From JAIVHA01 sp965367295 (GTDB lineage: Bacteria > Pseudomonadota > Gammaproteobacteria > DSM-19610), in assembly GCA_965367295.1 (NCBI GenBank), contig CBDUHN010000010.1, positions 9,241-73,240 of the forward strand: a stretch of DNA of 64,000 nt. Direction: 5' to 3'. The translations under genes and the position numbers were made by a program. Below the pieces are notes generated by a model that did no database searches, had not been told where the DNA came from, and worked only from the letters and a program-made list of their open reading frames with translations. Shown here piece after piece: positions 1 to 10,418 of this stretch. How positions within the stretch are numbered: position 1 is the stretch's first letter; every line of letters starts with the position of its first letter.

Positions 1-801
<801 letters not shown>

Positions 802-1010
802 GACTGGGCTACCCGGTGGCGGTATCTTGACCAATATGACCATGACCTGGCATGGAGGTTCCCCGCCCTGCCCGCCCACCCCCTAAAGTTCCACGCCGTC
901 GCAACCGATATTTTCTCCAGGCGGCGTAAAGCGGTGTTGCGCCAGGCCAGGCCCGGGGAGGGTCTGTGTTATTGCCAGGATTGGCGCAACCATTTCACCA
1001 ATAAGGGGGC

Positions 1011-1220
1011 ATGATGCGTACGCATATTCCCGTAGATGATGAAGTGCTGGCCCGGGCGGCGGAAGCCGCTGAGAAGGAAAAGGGCAGCCGACTGAAAAAG
1101 GTCACCAGCGAACGGCTCAACCATCGCCAGGCGATGCGTTCCCTGGAACGCAAACGCGAACTGGAAGAACTTCGCCGTAACCTCAGTGACTTCGAGGACT
1201 ACTGGGCCGACGAGGAATAA
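1011..1220 (+). CDS. Small charged protein, possibly VapB-like antitoxin (orphan)
   Basis: A 69-residue, highly charged, mostly helical protein. The start ATGATG follows a strong Shine-Dalgarno run (AAGGGGG, 1003-1009); the second ATG at 1014 is equally possible. The opening MRTHIPVDDEVLARA resembles the first strand and helix of VapB/DUF2191 antitoxins, and the tail ELEELRRNLSDFEDYWADEE resembles their C-terminal toxin-binding helix. The middle does not obviously fit. No PIN-domain toxin lies on either side, so a working toxin-antitoxin pair is not supported here. An intrinsic terminator follows at 1305-1338, which supports a monocistronic transcript. That it is a gene is fairly sure; the family is a guess. 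Confidence 0.6.
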   Translation: MMRTHIPVDDEVLARAAEAAEKEKGSRLKKVTSERLNHRQAMRSLERKRELEELRRNLSDFEDYWADEE

Positions 1221-1304
1221 TCGTTCCGGACAAGCAGGGCAAAAGGCGCCTTTCGGCCTAGGCATTGCCCAAAACGGTTGCTGAATCACCCCAGCATCCA
1301 CTAC

Positions 1305-1338
1305 CCCCTGTAGCCTACACAGGTTGCAGGGGTTTTTT
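1305..1338 (+). terminator. Intrinsic terminator after the small charged gene
   Basis: CCCCTG (1305-1310) pairs with CAGGGG (1327-1332). The stem continues inward through G-U pairs to CCT/AGG around an ACAC loop, and six T residues follow at 1333-1338. It sits 84 bp past the stop of the gene at 1011-1220. Confidence 0.8.
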
Positions 1339-1499
1339 GTGCCGACAGGACCAATGATTCATCACATGGCACCTGTGTTGACAACGGATCTGGTGTTGGC
1401 TGAAACCCTGTGGACACTCAAAGGAAAAGAGTGCAGCGCTCAGCACAGTTTATATATTTGACCTCGCTGTACAGATTATCCCCGCTACAGCAACTCCAT

Positions 1500-1526
1500 A
1501 AAAAAGGGAGGCATCAGCCTCCCTTT
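1500..1526 (-). terminator. Intrinsic terminator of purL
   Basis: A ten-base stem, AAAGGGAGGC (1503-1512) with GCCTCCCTTT (1517-1526), around an ATCA loop. The A run at 1500-1505 becomes a T tract on the minus strand, about 130 bp beyond the purL stop codon. Confidence 0.85.
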
Positions 1527-1659
1527 GAATCGATACCCCAAGCTCTCAGCAACATTTCCGGGCAACAGCCAACCCATCCGACAGCCATTCTTATACAACA
1601 AGCCCCCTGTATTCCTCTGCATCCATGGCTGTTCCAACAGCCATGCGAATAAAGCTGGT

Positions 1660-4600
1660 CTAGCCTACCGCCACCCGCGCATTACGAAACATGCGCAGCC
1701 AGGGTCCATCCTCGCCCCATTCTTCCGGGTGCCAGGAATGCTGCAGGGTACGGAATACCCGCTCCGGGTGCGGCATCATGATAGTGAAGCGCCCATCGGT
1801 GGTGGTTACACCGGCGATGCCCAGCGGTGAGCCATTGGGGTTGGCAGGATAACGCTCGGTGGGCTGCCCCAGGGAATCCACGTAGCGCAACGCCACAGCC
1901 TGCCGCTCCAGCGCCTGCCGCGCACCGTCCTCGTGATCGAAGCGGGCCTGCCCCTCACCATGGGCAACGGCGATGGGCAGCCGCGAACCGGTCATACCAG
2001 CAAGCAGCAGCGAAGGCGATTCGGGCACATCCACCAGGGTGAAGCGAGCCTCGAACTGTTCGGAGCGGTTGCGTACGAACGCGGGCCAGGCCTCGGAACC
2101 GGGGATCAGTTCCTTGAGGCCCGACATCATCTGGCAACCATTGCACACGCCGAGCCCCCAGGCATCGGGGCGGGCGAAGAAGGCTTCGAACTCGTCGCGG
2201 GCCCGGGCATTGAACAGGATGGACTTGGCCCAGCCCTGCCCGGCGCCCAGCACGTCGCCGTAGGAAAAACCGCCACATGCGGCCAGGCCGCTGAAATCCC
2301 GCAGGGACACGCGCCCGGCGATGATGTCACTCATGTGTACGTCATGGGCGGCGAAACCGGCGGCATGAAAAGCGGCTGCCATTTCGATCTGGCCATTGAC
2401 GCCCTGCTCACGCAGGATCGCCACCGCAGGCCGCGCCCCGGAATTGATAAAGGGCGCCGCCAGGTCCTCCGCGGGATCAAAAGACAGGCGCGGTTGCATA
2501 CCCGGATCATCGACCTGCAGCAGGGCATCGAATTCCTGTTGTGCACAATCGGGGTTGTCACGCAGGGCCTGCATGCGATAGCTGGTCTCTGCCCAGGCCC
2601 GTTGCAGATCGACACGCTCCTCGATAAACAGGGTCTGTGAACCCTGGGTGATGATCAGCCGATCCTGTTCATTCAGCGTGCCGATCACATGACTGTGTTT
2701 ACCGAGACCCGCCTCGCGCAGGGTCTCCAGCACCGTGTCGGTGTCGCAGTGGCGTACCTGCAGCACCGCCCCCAGTTCCTCGCAGAACAGGGCCGCGGTG
2801 GCATCGCCGCCGAGATCGTCCAATTGCACCGTCACCCCGACATGGCCGGCAAAACTCATTTCGCACAGTGTGGCCAGCAAACCGCCGTCGGAGCGATCGT
2901 GGTAGGCCAGCAGCAGATCATCGCGATTGAGATCCTGTATGGTCGCAAAGAAATGTTGCAGCGCCTCGGCATCCTCGATATCCGGTGCATGATGCCCTAC
3001 CTTCCGGTACACCTGGGCCAGCGCCGAACCGGCCAGCCGGTTACGGCCCTTGCCCAGATCCACCAGTACCAGATCCGTATCGCCCTGGTCGGTGCACAGC
3101 TGCGGGGTGCGGGTACGACGCACGTCGACCACCGGCGCGAAGGCGGTGATGATCAGCGAGAGCGGCGCCGTCACGGAACGGGACTCGCCCTGTTCCTGCC
3201 ACACGCTCTTCATGGACAGTGAATCCTTGCCGACGGGAATGGCCAACCCCAACCGCGGACAGAATTCCTCACCCACCGCCTTCACGGTATCGAACAGGTT
3301 GGCGTCCTCCCCGGGATGCCCGGCCGGCGCCATCCAGTTGGCGGACAGGCGCACCCGGCGCAGCTCGCCGATGTCGGCGGCGGCGATGTTGGTGATCGCC
3401 TCGCCCACGGCCATGCGGCCCGAGGCGGGAGCGTCCACCAGCGCCACCGGCGTCCGTTCGCCCATGGCCATGGCCTCACCGCGATGGCCTCGGTAATCGG
3501 CACAGGTCACCGCCACGTCCGCTACCGGCACCTGCCAGGGACCGACCATCTGGTCGCGCGCCACCATGCCGGTGATGCTGCGATCACCAATGGTGATCAG
3601 GAATGACTTGCTGGCCACGGCGGGCAGGTGCAGCACACGGTACACCGCCTCTTTCAGGTCGATGGCCGCGGTATCGAATTCGGGTTTGTGAAAGGTCTGA
3701 TGATGCACGTCGCGCAACATCTTGGGCGGCTTGCCGAGCAGCAGCGACAGCGGCATGTCGATGGGGCTGTTGTCGAAGTAGCCGTCACCCAGCACCAGGT
3801 CCTGCTCCTCCGTGGCCTCGCCCAGCACTGCATAGGGGCAGCGCTCGCGATCACACAGGGCAATGAAGGTATCCAGGCGGGTGCTGTCCACCGCCATCAC
3901 ATAACGCTCCTGCGATTCGTTGCACCAGACCTCCATGGGCGACATACCGGGATCGTCATTGGGGATCGCGCGCAGTTCGAAACGACCACCGCGGCCGCCG
4001 TCGTTGACCAGCTCCGGCAGGGCATTGGACAGGCCACCGGCCCCCACGTCATGAACGGAAAGAATGGGGTTCTCCGGGCCCATGGCTGCGCAACGATCGA
4101 GCACTTCCTGGCAGCGGCGCTGCATCTCCGGGTTGCCGCGCTGCACCGAGGCGAAATCAAGGTCCTCGGCGCTGGCGCCGCTGGACACCGACGAGGCCGC
4201 ACCACCACCCAGGCCGATGAGCATGGCCGGACCGCCGAGCACAATGATCTGCGCGCCGGGCGGGATCGGCAGCTTGTCCACCTGACCGTCGCGGATATTG
4301 CCGTAGCCACCGGCGAGCATGATGGGCTTGTGATAACCGCGCAGCTCCGCGCCGGCCGGTCCGGGTACCCGTTCCTCGTAGGTGCGGAAATAACCACACA
4401 GGTTGGGACGGCCGAATTCGTTGTTGAAGGCGGCGGCGCCGAGCGGCCCCTCGATCATGATGTCCAGGGCGGAGACGATGCGCGACGGTTTGCCGTGATC
4501 CTCTTCCCAGGGCTGCTCGAAGTCGGGAATTCGCAGGTTGGATACCGAAAAGCCACACAGCCCGGCCTTGGGCTTGCTGCCGCGGCCGGTAGCGCCCTCG

Positions 4601-5553
4601 TCGCGGATCTCGCCACCGGAGCCGGTAGCTGCGCCCGGGAAGGGTGCGATGGCGGTGGGGTGGTTGTGGGTCTCCACCTTGATCTGGATGTGCGCCGGCT
4701 CACGCTGTTCGCCATACAGCGAACTGCCCGGCAGCGGGAAGAAACGCTGCACCTCGCCGCCTTCCAGCACTGCAGCGTTATCGTGATAGGCTGACAGTAC
4801 TCCGTCCGGACTGGCTTTATAGGTAGTGCGGATCATTTCGAACAGCCCCTTGTCCTGCGGCTTGCCGTCGATGATCCAGCTGGCATTGAAAATCTTGTGG
4901 CGGCAGTGCTCCGAGTTTGCCTGGGCGAACATCATCAACTCCACGTCGGTGGGATTGCGATGCAGCGCGGTGAAACTATCCACCAGGTACTGGATCTCGT
5001 CTTCGGAGAGTGCCAGACCCAGCTCGCGGTTGGCCTGTTCCAGTGCCACACCGCCACCACCGATGATATCCACCGAGCGGAAGGGAGTGGGTTCGGCATG
5101 CCGAAAAATCTGTTCCCATTCGTCTTCACTGACCAGCACCGATTCGGTCATGCGGTCATGCAGCAGCGGGATCAACTGTTCGCGCTGGGACGGGGTCAGG
5201 GGGTGGCCACTGCCCAACGTGAGCTGGTAGGCGATGCCTCGCTCGATGCGCAGCACCTTGTCGAGACCACAATTGTGAGCAATGTCCGTGGCCTTGCTGG
5301 ACCAGGGCGAGATGGTCCCGAAGCGTGGCACCACCAGAACCGGCTCGGCACCGATCTCCACCACCGGGCCACCATGGCTCAGCAGCCGCTGCAGGCGCTC
5401 CTGCTCGCTGGCATCCAGGTGCTGCTCGAGGTCGATGAAATGCACATAACAGGCCGTAACCGCACCGATTTCTGGCAGTCGGGTGCGCAATCGGGCAAGC
5501 AGTTTCTGGGCACGAAAGGAGGAAAGGGAGGTACTACCGGGGAGCTGCAACAT
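1660..5553 (-). CDS. purL: Phosphoribosylformylglycinamidine synthase (FGAM synthase)
   Basis: Cytoplasmic enzyme of de novo purine synthesis that turns FGAR, glutamine and ATP into FGAM. At 1297 residues it is the large single-chain gammaproteobacterial form. Domains in order: an N-terminal PurS-like domain (about 1-150), a linker, two AIR-synthase-type halves, and a C-terminal class I glutamine amidotransferase domain (about 1040-1297). The amidotransferase part shows the nucleophile elbow GVCNGCQM and the late PHPERVFR motif bearing the catalytic histidine. Glycine-rich motifs such as KVETHNHPTAIAPFPGAATG fit ATP/substrate binding. It is monocistronic, with its own terminator downstream and about 145 bp before the next gene upstream. 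Long frames on the opposite strand are shadows. Confidence 0.99.
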   Translation of the reverse strand: MLQLPGSTSLSSFRAQKLLARLRTRLPEIGAVTACYVHFIDLEQHLDASEQERLQRLLSHGGPVVEIGAEPVLVVPRFGTISPWSSKATDIAHNCGLDKVLRIERGIAYQLTLGSGHPLTPSQREQLIPLLHDRMTESVLVSEDEWEQIFRHAEPTPFRSVDIIGGGGVALEQANRELGLALSEDEIQYLVDSFTALHRNPTDVELMMFAQANSEHCRHKIFNASWIIDGKPQDKGLFEMIRTTYKASPDGVLSAYHDNAAVLEGGEVQRFFPLPGSSLYGEQREPAHIQIKVETHNHPTAIAPFPGAATGSGGEIRDEGATGRGSKPKAGLCGFSVSNLRIPDFEQPWEEDHGKPSRIVSALDIMIEGPLGAAAFNNEFGRPNLCGYFRTYEERVPGPAGAELRGYHKPIMLAGGYGNIRDGQVDKLPIPPGAQIIVLGGPAMLIGLGGGAASSVSSGASAEDLDFASVQRGNPEMQRRCQEVLDRCAAMGPENPILSVHDVGAGGLSNALPELVNDGGRGGRFELRAIPNDDPGMSPMEVWCNESQERYVMAVDSTRLDTFIALCDRERCPYAVLGEATEEQDLVLGDGYFDNSPIDMPLSLLLGKPPKMLRDVHHQTFHKPEFDTAAIDLKEAVYRVLHLPAVASKSFLITIGDRSITGMVARDQMVGPWQVPVADVAVTCADYRGHRGEAMAMGERTPVALVDAPASGRMAVGEAITNIAAADIGELRRVRLSANWMAPAGHPGEDANLFDTVKAVGEEFCPRLGLAIPVGKDSLSMKSVWQEQGESRSVTAPLSLIITAFAPVVDVRRTRTPQLCTDQGDTDLVLVDLGKGRNRLAGSALAQVYRKVGHHAPDIEDAEALQHFFATIQDLNRDDLLLAYHDRSDGGLLATLCEMSFAGHVGVTVQLDDLGGDATAALFCEELGAVLQVRHCDTDTVLETLREAGLGKHSHVIGTLNEQDRLIITQGSQTLFIEERVDLQRAWAETSYRMQALRDNPDCAQQEFDALLQVDDPGMQPRLSFDPAEDLAAPFINSGARPAVAILREQGVNGQIEMAAAFHAAGFAAHDVHMSDIIAGRVSLRDFSGLAACGGFSYGDVLGAGQGWAKSILFNARARDEFEAFFARPDAWGLGVCNGCQMMSGLKELIPGSEAWPAFVRNRSEQFEARFTLVDVPESPSLLLAGMTGSRLPIAVAHGEGQARFDHEDGARQALERQAVALRYVDSLGQPTERYPANPNGSPLGIAGVTTTDGRFTIMMPHPERVFRTLQHSWHPEEWGEDGPWLRMFRNARVAVG

Positions 5554-5698
5554 GAGCCTCTCTCAGCGTTTTGGACGGGTGCCGGGAAACGGGGAATGAT
5601 ACTGGAATGTACCGGGTGCCACCAGCAGAGGGGACGCTGGTGCCGGGATTGCCTGGACCGGGGAAGTACCGGAATCGCCCCCGATAATCCCCTGACGG

Positions 5699-6475
5699 CT
5701 ATGCCGGCGCCGTCACCACGCGCCAGCCAAACCCCTGCTGCTGGTCAGCGATGCAGAGCCAGTCCGCATCATGACCGATTACGGCCTGCAGCGCCGCCCG
5801 GGCCAGCTCCGGGGTATTGTTCTTGTCACTGAGATGGGCGGCCACCAGATGCTGCAACCTGCGGGTATCCATGCGCTGCAACAGTTCGGCGGCCTGACCG
5901 TTACTGAGGTGCCCCAGATGACCACCGACCCGGTCCTTGAGGCGGGGCGGATAGGGGCCGGCGGCCAGCATGCGGGGATCGTGATTGCATTCCAGCAGCA
6001 GGGCATCGCAGCCATCGAGACTGCGCACCACGTGTTCGGTGATGCTGCCCACGTCGGTCAGCAGTCCCAGCCGCGCCGCGCCGTTGGAGAATACGAACTG
6101 GCAGGGCTCACGGGCGTCGTGTGGCACGGGGAAAGGATGGACTTCCAGGTCACCGATATCAAAGGCCTCGTGGCCATTGAAGCAGTGCAGCTGCGGTACC
6201 TCGCCATCACGGTGCATGCTGCAGGTACCCGCCGTCATCCATACGGGAATGCGGTATTTGCGCGCCAGGCGCGCCACGCCGCCGATATGATCGGTATGTT
6301 CGTGGGTCACCAGGATGGCGCTGATCTGCTCCGCAGTACGGTCAAGGCGCTGCAGACGACGCTCGACTTCCACACAGGAAAACCCACAGTCGATCATGAG
6401 CAGGGTATCGCCCTGCTCCACCAGAGTGGCATTACCGCGGCTGCCGCTGCCCAGGGAGGCGAAGCGCATGCTCAC
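5699..6475 (-). CDS. MBL-fold metallo-hydrolase, YycJ/WalJ-like
   Basis: A 258-residue metallo-beta-lactamase-fold hydrolase, probably with two metal ions. The metal motif T-HEHTDH places His58, His60, Asp62 and His63 in the HxHxDH signature. A second conserved block near residues 143-175 (DVGSITEHV, LLLECNHD) supplies further ligands. The start drawn is a GTG eight bases after GGAGGGG; an ATG two codons later (6469) gives MRFASLGSGS and is also possible. It lies 17 bp downstream of bamC on the same strand, so it is probably the last gene of dapA-bamC-hydrolase. Relatives are proposed nucleases or exonucleases; the substrate here is unknown. Confidence 0.88.
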   Translation of the reverse strand: MSMRFASLGSGSRGNATLVEQGDTLLMIDCGFSCVEVERRLQRLDRTAEQISAILVTHEHTDHIGGVARLARKYRIPVWMTAGTCSMHRDGEVPQLHCFNGHEAFDIGDLEVHPFPVPHDAREPCQFVFSNGAARLGLLTDVGSITEHVVRSLDGCDALLLECNHDPRMLAAGPYPPRLKDRVGGHLGHLSNGQAAELLQRMDTRRLQHLVAAHLSDKNNTPELARAALQAVIGHDADWLCIADQQQGFGWRVVTAPA

Positions 6476-6492
6476 CGGGATCGCCCCTCCCG

Positions 6493-7623
6493 CTACTGGA
6501 GCTGTTCGTGAAGCAGCGTCAGGATACGTTCCGCGGTTTTCGATGCATCGGGCTTGCCATCCCCGGTGAGCACGGTGATTTCCGTCGCAGCTCCCCGGGA
6601 CGTCAGCTTGATCTGGTACTGGTTCTCTTCGTCCGTCTTATCACCGCCGAAGCCCAGCTTGGACAACCAGCCACCCTTCTTCGACTCACGGTCCGGATCG
6701 ATGTAGCGCACAAAGTACACTCCATCCGTACGGTTGCGATCCTCGACGGCGAAGCCAACCCGGTCCAGTGCCACCCCGGTACGACGCCAGGCGCGGGAGA
6801 AGTCCTCGAGCAGGGTCAGGCTGGACTGGCCTTCGTTCTTCACCAGCTGGGCACGGGCGGGGGTATCCTGCGCGGATGCCGACAGGGTTTCGGCGCGCTG
6901 CTCCTGTACGCCCAGGTAGAGCATCAGGCGCTTGAGCATTTCGATTTCCAGTTCGGGATCATTGGGGCGCGGCTGCCAGACCGTGGTCTGGGTTTCCGTC
7001 GGCCCACCGCGCAGGGTTTCCTCCATGCCGCGGTGGGTCAGGTAGATTTCCGTGGTACCGGGTTGCTCGCCCCGTTCCAGCCGCACGCGGAACTTGTCAC
7101 GGGTGGCGGCGGAATACAGCGGGTCGAGCACCTTGCCGAGCACGCGACGGATGGGATCATCGGCGATATCGGCACGGTTTTCCGCCCAGCTGGTTTCCAT
7201 GATGCCGACGCGTGGATCTTCCTTACTGAGCAGGAAGCCATTCTGCAGCCAGAACTCGCGCACCTTGGACCAGATGGCCTCCGCATCGCCGGAGGTGATC
7301 AACCAGCGTTTATCACCATCACGCACCAGCTGCATGCCCTCCGGCGTCGGCAGCACACCACTGCCGGGGCGCGCGGTACCAGGCTGGCGTTCGCTGCTGT
7401 AGTCAGACAGGGTGGCGGAACTGGCGGGGGTGTACTCAGGCACCACCAGGGAATCATCCAGCGTCGAAGAGGTAAGATCCGGCGGTACCTCCAGGGTCTC
7501 CACCGGTTTGGCGGTCTTGTAGTCCGGGCGTTTGTCCGGCACCACGGAATCCAGCCAGCTGCAACCCGACAGCAGAACGCCTGCCGCCAGTATCATTACC
7601 CAGTTGCGCAGCGCGCGCTTCAT
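6493..7623 (-). CDS. bamC: Outer membrane protein assembly factor BamC
   Basis: Lipoprotein of the BAM complex, which folds beta-barrel proteins into the outer membrane. The start at 7623 follows GGGTGAA; an ATG three codons earlier lacks a ribosome site. The N-terminus is a lipoprotein signal with lipobox LLSGC, then the family's unstructured segment (PDKRPDYKTAKPVETLEVPPDL). Two helix-grip domains follow, roughly residues 95-210 and 240-376. It is about 376 residues, slightly longer than the E. coli protein (344). It sits immediately downstream of dapA, the usual gammaproteobacterial neighbour. Confidence 0.96.
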   Translation of the reverse strand: MKRALRNWVMILAAGVLLSGCSWLDSVVPDKRPDYKTAKPVETLEVPPDLTSSTLDDSLVVPEYTPASSATLSDYSSERQPGTARPGSGVLPTPEGMQLVRDGDKRWLITSGDAEAIWSKVREFWLQNGFLLSKEDPRVGIMETSWAENRADIADDPIRRVLGKVLDPLYSAATRDKFRVRLERGEQPGTTEIYLTHRGMEETLRGGPTETQTTVWQPRPNDPELEIEMLKRLMLYLGVQEQRAETLSASAQDTPARAQLVKNEGQSSLTLLEDFSRAWRRTGVALDRVGFAVEDRNRTDGVYFVRYIDPDRESKKGGWLSKLGFGGDKTDEENQYQIKLTSRGAATEITVLTGDGKPDASKTAERILTLLHEQLQ

Positions 7624-7668
7624 TTCACCCATGGAGGACTAACCTGTTTCGATTGTGCGTTGAAAAAT

Positions 7669-8544
7669 TCACAGTACACCGGCCGCGCGCAGGGCGGCCC
7701 GTACCGTATCATGATAGGCGACCGACAGGGGCGTGAGCGGCAGGCGGATGCCAGCCGGGATCAGCCCCATTTCGTGTAATGCCCATTTCACCGGGATCGG
7801 ATTCGCTTCCACGAACAGATCCCGATGCAGCGGTATCAGTTTTTCATTGATGGCGCTGGCGGTCGCGCGGTCGCCGGCAAGCGCGGCGGCACACATGTCG
7901 TGCATGGCCTTCGGTGCCACATTGGCGGTCACCGAGATATCGCCTTTGGCGCCGAGCAGAATGCACTCCATCGCCGTGGCGTCGTCACCGCTGAAGACAT
8001 CCAGACGGTCGCCGCAGCGCGCCAGTATGTCCTTCGCCCGGTCCAGATTACCGGTGGCATCCTTGATGCCGACAATGTTGGACACCGACGCCAGCCGTTC
8101 CACGGTTTCCGGCAGCATGTCCACGGCGGTACGACCGGGTACGTTGTAGAGGATCTGGGGGATCGGCACTGCCTCGGCAATGGCTTTGAAATGCAGGTAC
8201 AGGCCTTCCTGGGTCGGCTTATTGTAGTATGGAGTCACCAGCAGGCAGGCATCGGCACCGCCCTTCATGGCGCAGCGGGTCAGGTCGATGGCCTCGCGTG
8301 TGGAGTTGGCTCCGGTACCGGCAATCACCGGGATGCGCCCTGCCGTCATCTCCACCATGCGGCGGATCACGTAGCAGTGCTCTGCCTCATCCAGGGTGGC
8401 GGATTCGCCGGTAGTGCCCACGGCCACGATGGCATCGGTGCCCTGCTCGATGTGGAAGTGAATCAGCGCTTCCAGACTCGCTTCATCGACCGCACCGTCC
8501 TCCATCATGGGGGTAACGAGCGCCACCATACTGCCGTGAAACAT
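7669..8544 (-). CDS. dapA: 4-hydroxy-tetrahydrodipicolinate synthase
   Basis: First committed enzyme of lysine/diaminopimelate synthesis: condenses pyruvate with aspartate semialdehyde through a Schiff base. The TIM-barrel protein is 291 residues, the normal length. The Schiff-base lysine is Lys161 in GIKDATGNL and the catalytic tyrosine is Tyr133 in ILYNVPGRT; VGTTGES (42-48) is the carboxylate-binding loop. The start ATG (8544) follows GGAGA; the preceding TTG is unlikely. It heads a minus-strand operon with bamC and the MBL-fold hydrolase, divergent from gcvR as in enterobacteria. Confidence 0.98.
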   Translation of the reverse strand: MFHGSMVALVTPMMEDGAVDEASLEALIHFHIEQGTDAIVAVGTTGESATLDEAEHCYVIRRMVEMTAGRIPVIAGTGANSTREAIDLTRCAMKGGADACLLVTPYYNKPTQEGLYLHFKAIAEAVPIPQILYNVPGRTAVDMLPETVERLASVSNIVGIKDATGNLDRAKDILARCGDRLDVFSGDDATAMECILLGAKGDISVTANVAPKAMHDMCAAALAGDRATASAINEKLIPLHRDLFVEANPIPVKWALHEMGLIPAGIRLPLTPLSVAYHDTVRAALRAAGVL

Positions 8545-8808
8545 CAAGATCTCCGAAGAAGACGAAAATAATACGCCATGGTACTTGGGCCACCGGTGAC
8601 TGACAAGGCCGTAACCCTGCGCGGGAGCTGAATTTCCGGGCCCGGAACCACGCCTTTTTCAGGCTGGCGCCCGATCGCCCCCCTGCCCACCCGACCGGTT
8701 TCGCCACCATTCCCGGGACTGGACAGAACCACTTTACCGCCCCGTAAAAAACTTGTGCGGCAGTATGCTTGGCGACTGATCACTCCCCCGACCGGCAGCG
8801 GCGAAACC

Positions 8809-9707
8809 ATGGACGACGATACCCCGTCCATCCGCGAAGCCCGCATCAACCCCATTGTGCCCAGTTAATCCGCGCTGGTCTCCACGGCCCGCGGCATCCA
8901 ACCGCGCAAGACCGAGGACCCGGCACCCCGCGATACCCGCAAACATAACGAGGCCATGCCCCCCCTCTACCGCGGCCTGGCCCGGGAACCGGCCTGGCAG
9001 GTGCGCGCGGTGGAAAACCTCTACCCGGTGCTGGGCGACAACAGTACCGCATCGAACCTGGTATTCGGCCTGCAGCAGGCCATCGACGGCTACGGCCACC
9101 ACGAGGTACTGGTGGATCATGCTGAACACGGTATTGCCCTGCGGGAGATGTCGCAGGCGCATATCACCCTGCTGATCGGCGCCTGCCACGAACGCATGGC
9201 AGCCCTGTACGGAGCCGACCCACGTATCCAGTATGTGCTGGTATTCAAGAACTTCGGCCCGGCCGCCGGCGCCAGCATCCATGATCGCGCATCTGGTGCC
9301 GTGCGGCACCGGATCGACGTCGGCCAGTACGTGGTGAAGTGCGGTGAAAAATTCATCGCCATCAAGCCCTTTGCCAGCCGCCACGAATGGGAAGTGCACA
9401 TCCTGCCGCTGGAACACCGCCACGATTTCCTGTCCATCACCCCCGAGGAGATCGAAGACTTCGCCCGCGGGCTGCTCAATACCATGGCGCGTCTGAACGC
9501 CGCCATCGGTGGCACCCAATCCAATTTCTTCCTGCACTCCCTGCCCATTCACCGGATTTCGACAACTGCCAGAACAGCTATCACTGGCACCTGGAGATCT
9601 GCCCGCGCACCAGCATCCCCACCGGGTTTGAACTGGGATCAGGACTGTATGTGAGCACCATCAGCCCGGAAGAGGCTGCCCAGCGGCTGCGCGATGTAAC
9701 GCTGTAG
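8809..9707 (+). pseudogene. Decayed galactose-1-phosphate uridylyltransferase-family gene
   Basis: Pieces of one GalT-family protein lie in order, but the frame is broken. Starting at ATG 8809, the frame reads MDDDTPSIREARINPIVPS and then hits TAA at 8866-8868. The same frame resumes with SALVSTARGIQPRKTEDPAP, ENLYPVLGD, YVLVFKNFGPAAGASI and IAIKPFASRHEWEVHILP. The HxHxQ-type active-site block expected right after GASI is absent, as is the Cys-x-x-Cys region expected before ENLYP, which indicates internal deletions. A one-base loss near 9552-9554 shifts the end, DFDNCQNSYHWHLEICPRTS, into another frame, which closes at 9707. It lies between dapA and gcvR, which are normally adjacent. The loss of catalytic residues makes function very unlikely. 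Confidence 0.88.
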
Positions 9708-9770
9708 GCGTATCACCGGAAAATGATACACTCGGCGCAAGGATCCACTTTCGCCGATAAGAAGGCATAC

Positions 9771-10307
9771 ATGAGCAATATCCATTACCTGGTCATCTCC
9801 GCCCTGGGAGAAGACAAACCCGGCCTGATTCACGGCCTTTCCCGACAGATTCTCGAAAGTGGCTGCAACGTGGAAGACAGCCGCATGACGGTGCTGGGCG
9901 GCGACTTCGCCATCCTGATGTTGGTTACCGGCAACTGGAGCAATATTGCCAAGCTGGAAGCCCAACTGCCCAATATCGAAAAAAGCCTGGGCATGACCAT
10001 CAATTCGCGGCGCACCAGCAAAAAGCCCCCCAGCCAGAAACTGCTGCCCTACATGGTCGAGGTGGTGTCCATGGACCACCCAGGCATCGTACACAGCCTG
10101 GCGGACTTCTTCTCCACGCGGCAGATCAACGTGCAGGACCTGGTGACCAGCAGCTACAGCGCCGCTCACACCGGCACCCCCATGTTCACCGTACATATGA
10201 CGGTGGGTGTGCCCGCTGACACTCACATCGCCAGCCTGCGCGAGGAGTTCATGGATTTCTGTGATCAATTGAATCTCGACGCCGTGATCGAACCGGTGAA
10301 GATCTGA
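9771..10307 (+). CDS. gcvR: Glycine cleavage system regulator GcvR-like, tandem ACT domains
   Basis: A 178-residue protein with two ACT-type domains: about 3-85 (LVISALGEDKPGLIHGLSRQ) and 95-170 (YMVEVVSMDHPGIVHSLADF). In E. coli GcvR binds GcvA and represses the glycine-cleavage operon when glycine is low. The ATG at 9771 follows GATAAGAAGG; an upstream ATG in the same frame (9723) would add a non-conserved tail. Synteny with dapA upstream and bcp downstream matches the standard gammaproteobacterial order. Regulation of gcv genes here is inferred from family. Confidence 0.92.
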   Translation: MSNIHYLVISALGEDKPGLIHGLSRQILESGCNVEDSRMTVLGGDFAILMLVTGNWSNIAKLEAQLPNIEKSLGMTINSRRTSKKPPSQKLLPYMVEVVSMDHPGIVHSLADFFSTRQINVQDLVTSSYSAAHTGTPMFTVHMTVGVPADTHIASLREEFMDFCDQLNLDAVIEPVKI

Positions 10308-10349
10308 GCCGGGTTGTCATCGCACCCGATCCGTTTAATCTATCACCTG

Positions 10350-10373
10350 TAGGCGCAAATGAATTCGCACCTA
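10350..10373. repeat. Interspersed palindrome, copy 1 (gcvR-bcp gap)
   Basis: TAGGCGCAAATGAATTCGCACCTA-type palindrome (10350-10373), with imperfect arms around AATGAATT. It belongs to the family seen at 12616, 12717, 28984, 31763 and elsewhere. Confidence 0.7.
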
Positions 10374-10418
10374 TAACAAAAACCGTACCCCCCATGGATC
10401 AATGAGGCAACCGGCACC

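Larger units (their letters stand above)
1221..1659. other. Intergenic stretch without a gene
   Basis: Between the small gene and purL, which converge on it. It holds two intrinsic terminators facing the two genes (listed separately) and an AT-richer stretch near 1440-1500. No supported coding frame or RNA gene is seen. Confidence 0.6.

Noticed and set aside
1011..1659. A complete VapBC toxin-antitoxin module
   Set aside because: No PIN-domain toxin or remnant of one was found within the following 440 bp or upstream.
3628..4794. A 388-codon open frame on the plus strand across purL
   Set aside because: It lies antisense to the strongly conserved purL; the frame is open because of GC-rich codon bias. 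No family match or ribosome site.
8734..9552. A 272-codon minus-strand frame over the GalT-like region
   Set aside because: The plus strand gives a recognisable, if broken, GalT protein; the minus frame matches nothing known and ends inside the dapA upstream region.
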